Source: a virus
Reading direction: 5' to 3' (one strand)
Virus record (IMG/VR): IMGVR_UViG_3300023215_001257
Coordinates: 1-22,907 of that record
Length of the DNA stretch: 22,907 bases
Positions 5,548-13,204 of the stretch are shown here, one piece after another (positions within the stretch are counted from its first letter, which is position 1; every line of letters begins with the position of its first letter). Under the pieces are notes generated by a model that was not told the DNA's origin, ran no database searches, and worked only from the letters and a program-made list of their open reading frames with translations. The position numbers were made by a program, and so were the translations under genes.

Positions 5548-7798
5548 TGCACTTGGTTTATTTTGGCAGGATATGCCAAAGATTAAAGTTATTAAAGAGG
5601 ATGAAAAATACTTACCACCTGAGCCAACGTGGAAGCTAGCAACCTTTTTACCCTACCTTACTGAAGCGCGTTTGTTTAACGTGCCTATAATGTCGGACTG
5701 CGAACTTGTCAGTGCGCACCAAGACAAACACCCGTTCGTATTTGATATAGAGTCTTATATTAATTACTTCCTGATAGCGTTTAAGGACACCGTTACCAAC
5801 AAGTGCATCTACTTTGAAAAGATGGGTGGGCCTAATGGTGACAGTGATTGGAACGACGATCCGCGGAAACTTATATGGTTAATGCAAAATATAAAAGTTA
5901 TAGGCTTTAACTCAATTGGATACGATATGCCACTTGCAATTATGGCAATGGCTAACAAAAGCGTTGAGCAAATGAAAGCAGCTACCAATATGATAATTGG
6001 CGAGGGTTATAAACCTTGGCAGGTGTTGCGTAAATTAAAGCTGAAGAAGTTTGAAAATGACCACATTGACATAATGGAAGTTATGCCCTTGCGCGGTTCA
6101 CTTAAGATATATGGCGGTCGCGCTGGTACACGTAAAATGCAGGACTTACCGATACACCCCGATGTGGAGCTAACAGACGACCAAATTACTGTAACGCGTT
6201 ACTACTGTATCAATGACTTGGATACAACACATGATATTCTAAATACTGTGCAAAAGGACATACTATTACGTGAAGAAATGAGCGCAGATTATGGAATAGA
6301 CTTGCGCAGTAAATCTGATGCACAGATTGCGGAAGCTGTAATTGCACATGAGCTTGAAAAGATACTTGGGCACAAACCAACTAAACCAAGCATAGATCCT
6401 GGCACTGCATACCGTTACCGGATACCTGAGTGGATGGGGTTTGAAACACCGCTAATGCAAAGCGTTATGAAGGTTATAAACGACACGATATTTGTAGTTA
6501 GTGAAAAGGGTTCTATAGGCTTACCTCCTCAACTTGCAAACATGAAGATACAAATTGGTGACGGTTTGTATAAGATGGGTATTGGTGGGTTACACAGTAC
6601 GGAAAAGAAAGCGACACATTTCAGTGATGAGCTTTATCAACTAAGCGACCACGATGTAACGTCATATTACCCGTTTATTATTCTTAATAACAACCTTTAC
6701 CCGCAACACTTAGGCCCAGCGTTCTTGCAGGTGTTTAGAACCATTGTATTTAGACGTCTAGACGCTAAGGAAGCGGCGGGTCGTTATGCGGACTTAGCGG
6801 ACAATGAAACCTACCCAGTTAAGAAAAAGGAATACGTACAGTTAGCGAAGGACAACAAGCGTACAGCGGACAGCCTTAAGATCGTAATAAACGGGACATT
6901 CGGTAAGCTTGGTTCAATGTGGTCAATATTCTACTCACCCGACCTACTGATACAAACTACCCTAACGGGTCAGCTTGCACTACTAATGATGATTGAGAAA
7001 TTCGAACTGAATGGAATACCAGTTGTGTCAGCTAACACGGACGGTATTGTAATTAAATGTCCTCGTTCTAAATTTGCAGTACGTGACGCAATACTTGAAG
7101 CGTGGGAGCAGCAAACAAACTTCAACCTAGAAGCTAACATGTATAAGATGTTATGTAGCAAGGACGTAAACAATTACTTTGCGGTTAAAGAAAAAGGCGG
7201 TGTGAAAGGTAAAGGTGCTTATAGTGATCCTGGCTTGCGTAAGAACCCGACTACCACAATATGCGCAAAGGCTGTACAAGCGTTTATAGAACACGGTACG
7301 CCCGTAGAATCGTTTATAGCTAATAGTAGTAACATGCAGGATTTTATAACTGTACGTAGCGTTACAGGCGGTGCTGTGGAAGTTACATATGAAGACTTAG
7401 GCGAAAGCGGAAAAGTTAAAACAGAAGACATGATCGCTCATGTTAAAAAGACAGGATGGGTTGAATACGCTGGAGGTACTTGGGTCAAGCGAAGTTGGAT
7501 AAATGAAGGTAAGTCATATGAGAAAATGGCTGTTAACCTAAACACAGCTTACGGGAAGGCGCGTTGGGAACCTATTGACCACATATATCTTGGCAAGGCA
7601 ATTCGCTGGTATTACGCAAAGGTTCCGGAAGGGTTTGCTAGACGTATCATTTACGCTAAAAATGGTAACAAGGTTCCTAAGAGTGACGGAGCTAAGCAGT
7701 TAATGGAGCTTTGTGATACCTTACCTAAAGATTTAGACATGCAATGGTATGTGGATGAAGCGTATCGGATTTTGAAGGATGTCGGATACCCGCTTTAA
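5537..7798 (+). CDS. family B DNA polymerase with 3'-5' proofreading exonuclease
   Basis: This is the phage replicative polymerase (753 residues). Exonuclease motifs: ExoI FDIES (D70, E72), ExoII NSIGYD (N125, D130), ExoIII YCIND (Y223, D227). Polymerase motifs: A DVTSYYP (373-379), B KIVINGTFGKLG (448-459) and C SANTDGIVI (498-506), with catalytic Asp D373 and D502. In motif C the usual first Asp of DTD is Asn500, and Gly replaces the usual Ser after it. The GKGAYSDPGLRKNP stretch near residue 560 resembles the DNA-contacting KKRY region. The start overlaps the SLOG gene by 11 bases with AAGGGG upstream. The terminator at 7821-7848 follows. Confidence 0.93.
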   Translation: MRADALGLFWQDMPKIKVIKEDEKYLPPEPTWKLATFLPYLTEARLFNVPIMSDCELVSAHQDKHPFVFDIESYINYFLIAFKDTVTNKCIYFEKMGGPNGDSDWNDDPRKLIWLMQNIKVIGFNSIGYDMPLAIMAMANKSVEQMKAATNMIIGEGYKPWQVLRKLKLKKFENDHIDIMEVMPLRGSLKIYGGRAGTRKMQDLPIHPDVELTDDQITVTRYYCINDLDTTHDILNTVQKDILLREEMSADYGIDLRSKSDAQIAEAVIAHELEKILGHKPTKPSIDPGTAYRYRIPEWMGFETPLMQSVMKVINDTIFVVSEKGSIGLPPQLANMKIQIGDGLYKMGIGGLHSTEKKATHFSDELYQLSDHDVTSYYPFIILNNNLYPQHLGPAFLQVFRTIVFRRLDAKEAAGRYADLADNETYPVKKKEYVQLAKDNKRTADSLKIVINGTFGKLGSMWSIFYSPDLLIQTTLTGQLALLMMIEKFELNGIPVVSANTDGIVIKCPRSKFAVRDAILEAWEQQTNFNLEANMYKMLCSKDVNNYFAVKEKGGVKGKGAYSDPGLRKNPTTTICAKAVQAFIEHGTPVESFIANSSNMQDFITVRSVTGGAVEVTYEDLGESGKVKTEDMIAHVKKTGWVEYAGGTWVKRSWINEGKSYEKMAVNLNTAYGKARWEPIDHIYLGKAIRWYYAKVPEGFARRIIYAKNGNKVPKSDGAKQLMELCDTLPKDLDMQWYVDEAYRILKDVGYPL

Positions 7799-7820
7799 AT
7801 TAATTTAAAAATAAATCAAC

Positions 7821-7848
7821 AAAAGGGTTGCGCTGTGCAACCCTTTTT
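7821..7848 (+). terminator. rho-independent terminator after the polymerase gene
   Basis: The stem GGGTTGC (7825-7831) pairs with GCAACCC (7837-7843) around the loop GCTGT, extended by AAAA (7821-7824) and a T run (7844-7848). It ends the dpdA-clamp-SLOG-polymerase unit. The A run on its left side could allow weaker termination of leftward transcription. Confidence 0.88.
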
Positions 7849-7893
7849 CGTACATTAGCACTCAAGCAAACAAAACATCTTAAAGGAATCGTT

Positions 7894-8112
7894 ATGCCAC
7901 GTAAAACATTTATCCAAAAATTAACCGCTGCTAAGTCAGCGGAGTTCTTTAGTGAAGCAAAAGCTAAAGCTGAAAAAGACATTGCAAACCCATTCGTTGA
8001 GCTTCATGCTGATAGTTTTGCAGACTATCAAGAAGAGCTTATTCACTGTGTTCACGCACAAGATTTTGAAAGGGTTGCGGTACTGGCTAGCTTTTTAGCA
8101 CAAGGTAGCTAA
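7894..8112 (+). CDS. small hypothetical protein
   Basis: This encodes 72 residues from ATG 7894, with AAAGGA at 7882-7887 in good spacing. Longer in-frame starts would begin inside the terminator stem at 7828 and are unlikely. The protein is charged and probably helical (AAKSAEFFSEAKAKAEKD), with a short C-terminal hydrophobic helix (VAVLASFLA). No motif recognised. Confidence 0.7.
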   Translation: MPRKTFIQKLTAAKSAEFFSEAKAKAEKDIANPFVELHADSFADYQEELIHCVHAQDFERVAVLASFLAQGS

Positions 8113-8125
8113 ACTGTAATTTTGC

Positions 8126-8166
8126 GCAACGCGTAGCGACTTAAAGGGTGTTCGCTACGCAGTTGC
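8126..8166. promoter_or_regulatory. long imperfect inverted repeat (hairpin) in intergenic region
   Basis: GCAACGCGTAGCGA (8126-8139) pairs with TCGCTACGC-A-GTTGC (8152-8166): 14 pairs with one bulged A (8161) and a 12-base loop. No T run follows, so it is not a standard terminator for rightward transcription. It may be an operator, an RNA processing or stability element, or a weak terminator. The remainder of the 101-base gap (8113-8213) holds only a smaller hairpin, GCGCT (8185-8189) with AGCGC (8196-8200), just before the ribosome site of the gene at 8214. Confidence 0.6.
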
Positions 8167-8189
8167 ATTACTTTGTAAACTAAAGCGCT

Positions 8190-8195
8190 TAAAAT
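8190..8195 (+). promoter_or_regulatory. possible -10-like element (TAAAAT) before the small membrane gene pair
   Basis: TAAAAT followed by AGCGC lies 24 bases before the start at 8214, at the loop of a 5-bp hairpin. It resembles the TATAATTGC and TATAATACGC seen at the other intergenic sites. No clear -35 at normal spacing. Weak evidence. Confidence 0.2.
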
Positions 8196-8213
8196 AGCGC
8201 ACAGGGGTTTGAA

Positions 8214-8423
8214 ATGTTGAGCAATTACGGTCGAATTGCAGGTGGGTTAACACTTGTGAGCATTGTGTTAGGTTTATTTATTGCTGCGGGTAAAATGGAA
8301 GTTGAAGACGCAGTTGAACAGGTTACTCAATACTGTACGAATGTACAGTATTGGAAAGCATCAAACGGGCAACGTGGTTGGCCAGATTATAACGAAAATT
8401 ATGAGGAAGTGTGTAATGACTAA
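8214..8423 (+). CDS. small single-span membrane protein with two cysteines (copy 1)
   Basis: This encodes 69 residues with AGGGG 7 bases before ATG. One hydrophobic span lies at about 8-26, followed by an acidic linker and a tail with QYC near residue 40 and ENYEEVCND at the end. The tail is similar to that of the next gene (TYC near 40, ENYHYMCN at the end), which suggests duplication. If the N-terminus is cytoplasmic, the two cysteines face the periplasm and could form a disulfide. It overlaps the next gene by 8 bases. Function unknown; lysis or exclusion roles are possible from position and topology only. Confidence 0.7.
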   Translation: MLSNYGRIAGGLTLVSIVLGLFIAAGKMEVEDAVEQVTQYCTNVQYWKASNGQRGWPDYNENYEEVCND

Positions 8424-8622
8424 AGGGTTTAAAGGTTTTATCAAAAGCGTAGCTATTGCGGTAGCGCTTATGACAGCGATTGTAATATTTATGGCGTCAA
8501 TAGGTGCAAAGCGTTTGGAAGCACGCTACGAAACATACTGCGAAGCGTATGCAGCCAACGGGAGGGTGGAGCTGGCAGACAATCCCGTAAATCAAGAAAA
8601 TTATCATTATATGTGTAACTAA
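8416..8622 (+). CDS. small single-span membrane protein with two cysteines (copy 2)
   Basis: This encodes 68 residues from ATG 8416, with GAGGAAG upstream; longer in-frame starts run back through the previous gene in another frame and are not supported. The N-terminus is basic (MTKGFKGFIK), then there is a membrane span at about 12-30, then KRLEARYETYC and a tail ending ENYHYMCN. Basic N-terminus implies N-in/C-out. It shares the span-plus-two-Cys plan and the terminal ENYxxxCN with the gene before it. It is the last rightward gene before the convergent terminator. Confidence 0.7.
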   Translation: MTKGFKGFIKSVAIAVALMTAIVIFMASIGAKRLEARYETYCEAYAANGRVELADNPVNQENYHYMCN

Positions 8623-8649
8623 AAAGGGGGTTTTAACCCCCTTTTTTTT
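8621..8649. terminator. bidirectional rho-independent terminator between convergent arms
   Basis: The stem AAAAAGGGGG (8621-8630) pairs with CCCCCTTTTT (8637-8646) around TTTTAA, with T runs on both strands. It lies between the rightward stop at 8622 and the leftward stop at 8652, so one hairpin ends both early/replication and structural transcripts. Confidence 0.92.
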
Positions 8650-8651
8650 CC

Positions 8652-11600
8652 TTAGTTCCCTACCTGCTCAGCAGGTATCAAATGTTCATCACTCAGCTGC
8701 ATCTCATCTGTCCAAGGGTCATACGCTCCTATTCTGTAGTAAGTATTGTTCGAACTCCAAGGGCCACCATCCCCACGTTCAATCATTCTAACTGAAAATG
8801 TGCGATAGTTGCTTTGTGAGTCCCATGTTGGCTTATCTAAATTTGGCGTAAAACCTTGGTTAATACTTTGCCATATTTTATATCCAAGCAAATCAGGATC
8901 AGTACTTCTATCCCAATCCATTTCATAATCCGCCCATTGCTGGTCAACACTTTGAAGGGTGTGTGTGACATTTAAAATTTTAGCGGGCGCAGGATTTGAT
9001 ACATCTAGAACTGTAGGGTTTTCTGAACGACCAACATTATTAACCGCACTCACAGTCACTCTAAACGTCCTTGAATTTGAACCGTCTGTTTTAGCGTCAT
9101 CACTTGTGTATGTGTACGCTAAAGACGTATTGTTTATAGTACGTAGAACTTTATTTTCTGTATTGTCGTAAATTTCAATTTCATAATACGAAGAGTTGAT
9201 TATTTGGTTCCAAGCTACTGTAAATTGCTTCCCTGTAAAGGGTGCAATCAAATGAAGGTTTTGAACATCACCAGGCGGATCGTTCTCACCGCCAACCTGT
9301 CCGTCCCATATAGCCCAAGGACCCTGGCTCTTATTTATACCGGCAACCCGAACATGTAACTGCTCATAAAATACTTCCATTGTGTAAATAGTAGATGTTG
9401 TGGTTGTAGCTTCAACCCAATTAACACCGTCCCCTGAAGTTTCAATAACATAGGAAAGAGCTCCTAATGCAGGGGTCCATGTTATCTGTATTCTGTTTGG
9501 TTCATTTGGAACGGTGTTAACCCTTAGCCCTGTAACCACAGGTAACGCAGGTACTGAAGGTCCTCCACCTTCATCACCATAATCAGGCGTTGGAAGGTTA
9601 TCAAATGCGTGTATGATTTGCTTATAAACAACAGCCTTAATTGTGATATTTTCTTTAGTGGACGGTGTAATATCAGTTACCCTACAAATCTTAGCCCAAT
9701 TGTCACCTTTACCGAACTGAAACATGGGAGGTTCAACGTTATCGCGTACTGTTATAGGTGCAGATACCGTCACAACGCGAACCGAAGTTTCAGATACGTA
9801 TGTGCAAGCATACGGGCCCGCAGCTGAACCGTCAGCTTTACGAAATACTATATAGTGCGTGTCACTACCGTCAAACTCTACACTGTCAAATAGTCGTATA
9901 ACATATTCGTTGTTAGCAACTTGCTGAACACTTTCAACAAAACCGCTTGAGCCCCACAAAGGCATATCGTAACTGACGGATATCACGTCCCCGTAGCTTG
10001 GTATATAACCTTCTAAGCCTGTGCTAAAGCTAACAGCTTCGCGTAAGTAATATTTTGAAGCTAAGATATACATACCTTCACGGTATGCCTGAGCTCTGTT
10101 TTTAATACCCTCCAACCTCATTTCCTCAATGTTGTTAGCAGTACCGCCTGGAAGTTGGCATAAAACAGTTTCTATTTGACCAGTAGCTAAATCGCTATAC
10201 TCAACTCTCAATGCGTCTTTTTCATTAACTTCAAAAAATTGGAAGTCCCAGGCAAAACTACCGCTAACAATGTTATCCATAGTGAATACACCTTTAGCTA
10301 TTGTCTGAGGTACGTCCCTCACCATTGTAATGCGTGATCCCGGCAAGCGCGGAACCGCACGTACAGCACGTGATATTTTTTTTGCCGCTTCCCAAATTGT
10401 TGTCTTTTTATCAAATATCCAGTCAAACACATCCCCACGAGCTGCCAGTTCGTTGTCCAAGCTTGCTAACTGGTCAAGCGATATGTAAGTGTCTGTTAGA
10501 TTAGCGCCATACTGTGCTTTAAATAGGTCACAAAGCGCCCACACTGCTGAGCGTGTAGCTTGGGGCGTAGACCATGTTTTACTGATACTATTGTACACAG
10601 GTAACTTACGCGTTGCGTCAACCTTTACAGCGGTTTGCGAGTTTGAGTTCAGGTTATTAGTTGCTTTAGCTTTTAGGGCTAGTAATGTGACGTTACCGTA
10701 ATCCCTAACGTCAGGCATAAATACGCGTAAGGTTTGCCATACTATATCATCACCTACTACGTGATCTTGTGAGGCTGTATTGGTACGTTGACCGCGCACT
10801 TGGTAACGACCAACAGGTACATCCGCACCCGCGGTGAAACGCTGCGGAGTGGTAGTAGACATTGTATGACTAATTGTGGTCAGCGTAGTCCATGGCCCTA
10901 TTGACGCACCATTATTATCTATTTCTTGGTATTCAAATTTTGCTGCGATGGTTTTAGTATCTAAACCACCTTTGTCATTCGCTTCATAAAGCCCTTTAGG
11001 GAACGCGTAATCAACTTCTATTCTGTTAACTGTGGTTTGGGCAGGGTTAGCGACATAAGGCCCTATAGGTGTCCCACCACCCGTCTCGTTAGTGCCAGGC
11101 ATTTCTATTTCACTAACCTCAATGCTATTAATAACGTTATCTGGAAATAACGTTACTTGTTCGCCAGGCCCGTATATTTCGTATTCACTTTCAGGAAATG
11201 TCTCACTTGTTAAAGGTGTATCTTCAATAAAAACACCATGTATATCAAACTCGCCCTGACCCAAGCAAAATAAACTGAATAGATATTGGTCGTTCCCACG
11301 GTATACGTTATATGAACGCGCTGCTATTGCTCCATATATGTAATTTCTACCGTAACAAACCTCTATCGGTTGCCCTAATTTATTTTGATTTCTATGACCT
11401 GCAATCGAGTAAGTTGGGTCAGCGCCCGGAATATTAGTTTCTGTGGGTTTGGGCATGTTACTATAAGCATATACAGCTGAGCCAATTGCAATTACCGCTA
11501 CAACAACATAGAAAGCTGTTACAGGATCCTGTACCAATGCGGAAAAAGTTAAAGTATCCCCGTCTTTCAGCTTTGTGTTAGACCAGTCACTTCTTAGTAT

Positions 11601-11762
11601 ATACGCTCCGTTAAGCTGACATACAGTAGGCGCTGAAAAGTCTTTAAAATTGGCAGTAAATGTACTTTGTAACAATTGAGTAATTGTTCGCCCCCCTTCC
11701 AGCTCGGTGGCAATGTTGTCCGTTTTATCTAACGGATTGTGTTGAAAAATGACTGTAATCAT
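8652..11762 (-). CDS. tail tip / host specificity protein (lambda J-like, TipJ family) with fibronectin III domains
   Basis: This encodes a 1036-residue receptor-binding or tip-complex protein of a siphovirus tail. The N-terminus (MITVIFQHNPL...) is followed by a hydrophobic segment FYVVVAVIAIGSAVYAY at about 84-100, then GQPIEVCYGRNYIYGAIAA near 130-150, a pattern typical of the J/TipJ family. The central part (about 250-700) matches the size and position of the J hub domains. From about 740 on, three fibronectin type III-like modules start near 740 (LPVVTGLRVNT), 829 (PPGDVQNLHLI) and 922 (PAPAKILNVTH). It is downstream of and overlaps (ATGA) the NlpC/P60 gene, as in lambda K-I-J, though no separate I-like gene is seen. 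It is the last gene of the leftward arm. Confidence 0.9.
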   Translation of the reverse strand: MITVIFQHNPLDKTDNIATELEGGRTITQLLQSTFTANFKDFSAPTVCQLNGAYILRSDWSNTKLKDGDTLTFSALVQDPVTAFYVVVAVIAIGSAVYAYSNMPKPTETNIPGADPTYSIAGHRNQNKLGQPIEVCYGRNYIYGAIAARSYNVYRGNDQYLFSLFCLGQGEFDIHGVFIEDTPLTSETFPESEYEIYGPGEQVTLFPDNVINSIEVSEIEMPGTNETGGGTPIGPYVANPAQTTVNRIEVDYAFPKGLYEANDKGGLDTKTIAAKFEYQEIDNNGASIGPWTTLTTISHTMSTTTPQRFTAGADVPVGRYQVRGQRTNTASQDHVVGDDIVWQTLRVFMPDVRDYGNVTLLALKAKATNNLNSNSQTAVKVDATRKLPVYNSISKTWSTPQATRSAVWALCDLFKAQYGANLTDTYISLDQLASLDNELAARGDVFDWIFDKKTTIWEAAKKISRAVRAVPRLPGSRITMVRDVPQTIAKGVFTMDNIVSGSFAWDFQFFEVNEKDALRVEYSDLATGQIETVLCQLPGGTANNIEEMRLEGIKNRAQAYREGMYILASKYYLREAVSFSTGLEGYIPSYGDVISVSYDMPLWGSSGFVESVQQVANNEYVIRLFDSVEFDGSDTHYIVFRKADGSAAGPYACTYVSETSVRVVTVSAPITVRDNVEPPMFQFGKGDNWAKICRVTDITPSTKENITIKAVVYKQIIHAFDNLPTPDYGDEGGGPSVPALPVVTGLRVNTVPNEPNRIQITWTPALGALSYVIETSGDGVNWVEATTTTSTIYTMEVFYEQLHVRVAGINKSQGPWAIWDGQVGGENDPPGDVQNLHLIAPFTGKQFTVAWNQIINSSYYEIEIYDNTENKVLRTINNTSLAYTYTSDDAKTDGSNSRTFRVTVSAVNNVGRSENPTVLDVSNPAPAKILNVTHTLQSVDQQWADYEMDWDRSTDPDLLGYKIWQSINQGFTPNLDKPTWDSQSNYRTFSVRMIERGDGGPWSSNNTYYRIGAYDPWTDEMQLSDEHLIPAEQVGN

Positions 11763-12175
11763 TTTAAGTCCTTATGCAAATAAAAACCAAACGTCTTTAA
11801 TTGAAGTTGGTCATAAAGGTTATTTAATGAGACAACGGTAACACCACCGCGCTCACTGCAATGCACTATAACACCCCCGTCAACGTTTAAATAGATTCCG
11901 CAGTGCGTAGGGTATTTAGAACGTCCTAGTAGTACCACACTAAACTCCAAAGGCTTTTCTAATTTTTCCCATGTGACCACATTAACATTATCACAAAATG
12001 CGTTTGCAACGTTCTTTCTATTGTGCGGGTCGACATATTGGTAACGTTCTATTTCTATACCCTTTACGGTTTTAAATATATGGTAAACAAAACCCCAACA
12101 GTCAAAACTGTCGGGGCCATAAGCATGAGCTTTCCAACGACAGCCCATATGTTCAGCAACCCATTCATATTCCAT
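11759..12175 (-). CDS. NlpC/P60-family tail peptidase (lambda K C-terminal domain-like)
   Basis: Numbered from ATG 12175 (138 residues), the catalytic Cys is C26 in SFDCWGFV, His is H91 in THCGIYLN, and the third residue is H105 in VIVHC: the NlpC/P60 triad. This type of tail protein probably cuts peptidoglycan during DNA entry. A longer in-frame start at 12220 would overlap the previous gene by 44 bases; GGGAG sits 7 bases before ATG 12175, in the last codons of that gene, so the shorter start is preferred. The lambda K JAB-type N-terminal domain is absent. Confidence 0.9.
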   Translation of the reverse strand: MEYEWVAEHMGCRWKAHAYGPDSFDCWGFVYHIFKTVKGIEIERYQYVDPHNRKNVANAFCDNVNVVTWEKLEKPLEFSVVLLGRSKYPTHCGIYLNVDGGVIVHCSERGGVTVVSLNNLYDQLQLKTFGFYLHKDLK

Positions 12176-12176
12176 A

Positions 12177-12701
12177 TTAAGCTCCCAAGTTAGGGAATCT
12201 ATCCCTTGTGTAATTTTCACTTGGAAAGTCAGTATTTAGCACATCAGCGAACGTAGCTTTAGCACTCAGCACACCGTCCTTCATGCGTCCGCCCTTAAGC
12301 GTTAATGTAAGGGGTGGATCCATTTGTGGTGCACTAGTATCGGGTAACAGGTAAGGGCGGTACACGCACTCGCAAGGGGGCATTACAACCGAATTTACAA
12401 TAGCATTGTTGGTCGCGCTTATTATAAAGTCCAATATACGCCTGTCGTTGTTATCCATTTGCAGTTGTAAATCCTGCCGCCCATTTGAACCTGCATTAGG
12501 AAGTTTAAAAGTGAATGCGCTTTTTTCAAACGTTACAGTATCGCCATTTTCAAGCGTAAGTATGTGGTCATCTTGGTGATTAGCTAAGTAAATTACTTCA
12601 CCCGTTGTGGGGTTCGTAATAGACAAAGTATCTAATATTACTTTGTTCGTTGGTACGCTTGCATAAGCGTCCTTAATAGCTTCTGAAAGTGTATTGCTCA
12701 T
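12177..12701 (-). CDS. DUF1833 minor tail protein
   Basis: This encodes 174 residues. It shows the DUF1833 pattern: FTFKLPNAGSNGRQDLQLQMDN at about 62-84, a PYLLPDTSAPQMDPP segment, LSAKATFADVLNTDFP and a terminal YTRDRFPNLGA. In siphophages this gene usually lies between the tape measure region and the NlpC/P60-J pair, as here, and it is probably the counterpart of lambda L. AAGGAGGG before the ATG is a strong ribosome site. It begins a new unit after a 110-base gap. Confidence 0.85.
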   Translation of the reverse strand: MSNTLSEAIKDAYASVPTNKVILDTLSITNPTTGEVIYLANHQDDHILTLENGDTVTFEKSAFTFKLPNAGSNGRQDLQLQMDNNDRRILDFIISATNNAIVNSVVMPPCECVYRPYLLPDTSAPQMDPPLTLTLKGGRMKDGVLSAKATFADVLNTDFPSENYTRDRFPNLGA

Positions 12702-12720
12702 TTACCCTCCTTAAATGCGT

Positions 12721-12726
12721 ATTATA
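12721..12726 (-). promoter_or_regulatory. possible -10 element (TATAAT) before the tip genes
   Basis: On the minus strand TATAATACGC lies 20 bases before the DUF1833 start, in the only sizeable gap of the tail module. No convincing -35 is seen at 16-18 bases. It would let the tip genes be expressed apart from the upstream fibre genes. Confidence 0.35.
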
Positions 12727-12771
12727 ATTAAAAACGAGCCTTTAACTAGACTAAGGTATTTGAACACACAA

Positions 12772-12796
12772 AGGGCTATATTCCTAATGTAGCCCT
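12772..12796 (-). terminator. hairpin after the fibre-associated gene (weak terminator)
   Basis: AGGGCTA (12790-12796, minus-strand sense) pairs with TAGCCCT (12772-12778) with an 11-base loop, followed on the minus strand only by TTTGTGTG. The short T tract suggests partial termination after the spike/fibre genes. Confidence 0.5.
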
Positions 12797-12811
12797 CTGC
12801 ATGGTAAGTTG

Positions 12812-13204
12812 TTACGGGAGTGGGTATTTTAGTTTTATCTCTAGAACCTTATTTTTCCAAACAGCCATCGCTTCATCTGTGCCGTCATAAACAGCTTCAA
12901 TAAATAAAGGATCTGACTGTGCTTTATAAGCAGCTGAGCGTGAAGCTAAAACAAGCTCGCGAGCTTCACGCTGCATGTCCTCTTCCGTCGGACTTATTAA
13001 AGTTACATCACCACTTTTTATTTTAGATTGAAATTTAGCCCAAATATCAACAGTATCTTCACCATCAACGCGAGTCATACCTTCACGTAAAAAGCCGCTA
13101 TGAGTTGCATTACCAGCTGTGTAAGTCCAGCTTACCGAACCGTCATCGTTTTGCTTATATTTATCGACCAGCAAAAAGTCGTTGTCATCTATGAATTTTA
13201 ACAT
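12812..13204 (-). CDS. tail fibre-associated protein (possible assembly chaperone)
   Basis: This encodes 130 residues starting at a TAATG overlap with the stop of the spike gene. The C-terminal half has REARELVLASRSAAYKAQSD and WKNKVLEIKLKYPLP: a helical 'R..a..sDpLf..a....' followed by 'W...v..IK.rYP.P', the pattern at the end of many tail fibre assembly proteins. The N-terminal half looks like a beta-rich sequence of an unknown domain. Position directly after the fibre supports a chaperone or capping role; direct proof is lacking. Confidence 0.6.
   Translation of the reverse strand: MLKFIDDNDFLLVDKYKQNDDGSVSWTYTAGNATHSGFLREGMTRVDGEDTVDIWAKFQSKIKSGDVTLISPTEEDMQREARELVLASRSAAYKAQSDPLFIEAVYDGTDEAMAVWKNKVLEIKLKYPLP

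Noticed and set aside
5537-7798. Inactive polymerase because motif C lacks DTD
   Set aside because: The catalytic second Asp (D502), motif A D373 and motif B Lys are all present, so activity is expected.
7828-7893. Upstream in-frame start for the small gene at 7894
   Set aside because: It would begin inside the terminator stem; ATG 7894 has AAAGGA in front.
8281-8415. Longer version of the second small membrane protein
   Set aside because: The extension runs in another frame through the whole previous gene, and the basic peptide it encodes looks like out-of-frame translation.
12717-12811. Full sigma70 promoter in the tail gap
   Set aside because: Only the -10 is convincing; no -35 match at 16-18 bases, so only a low-confidence -10 is reported.
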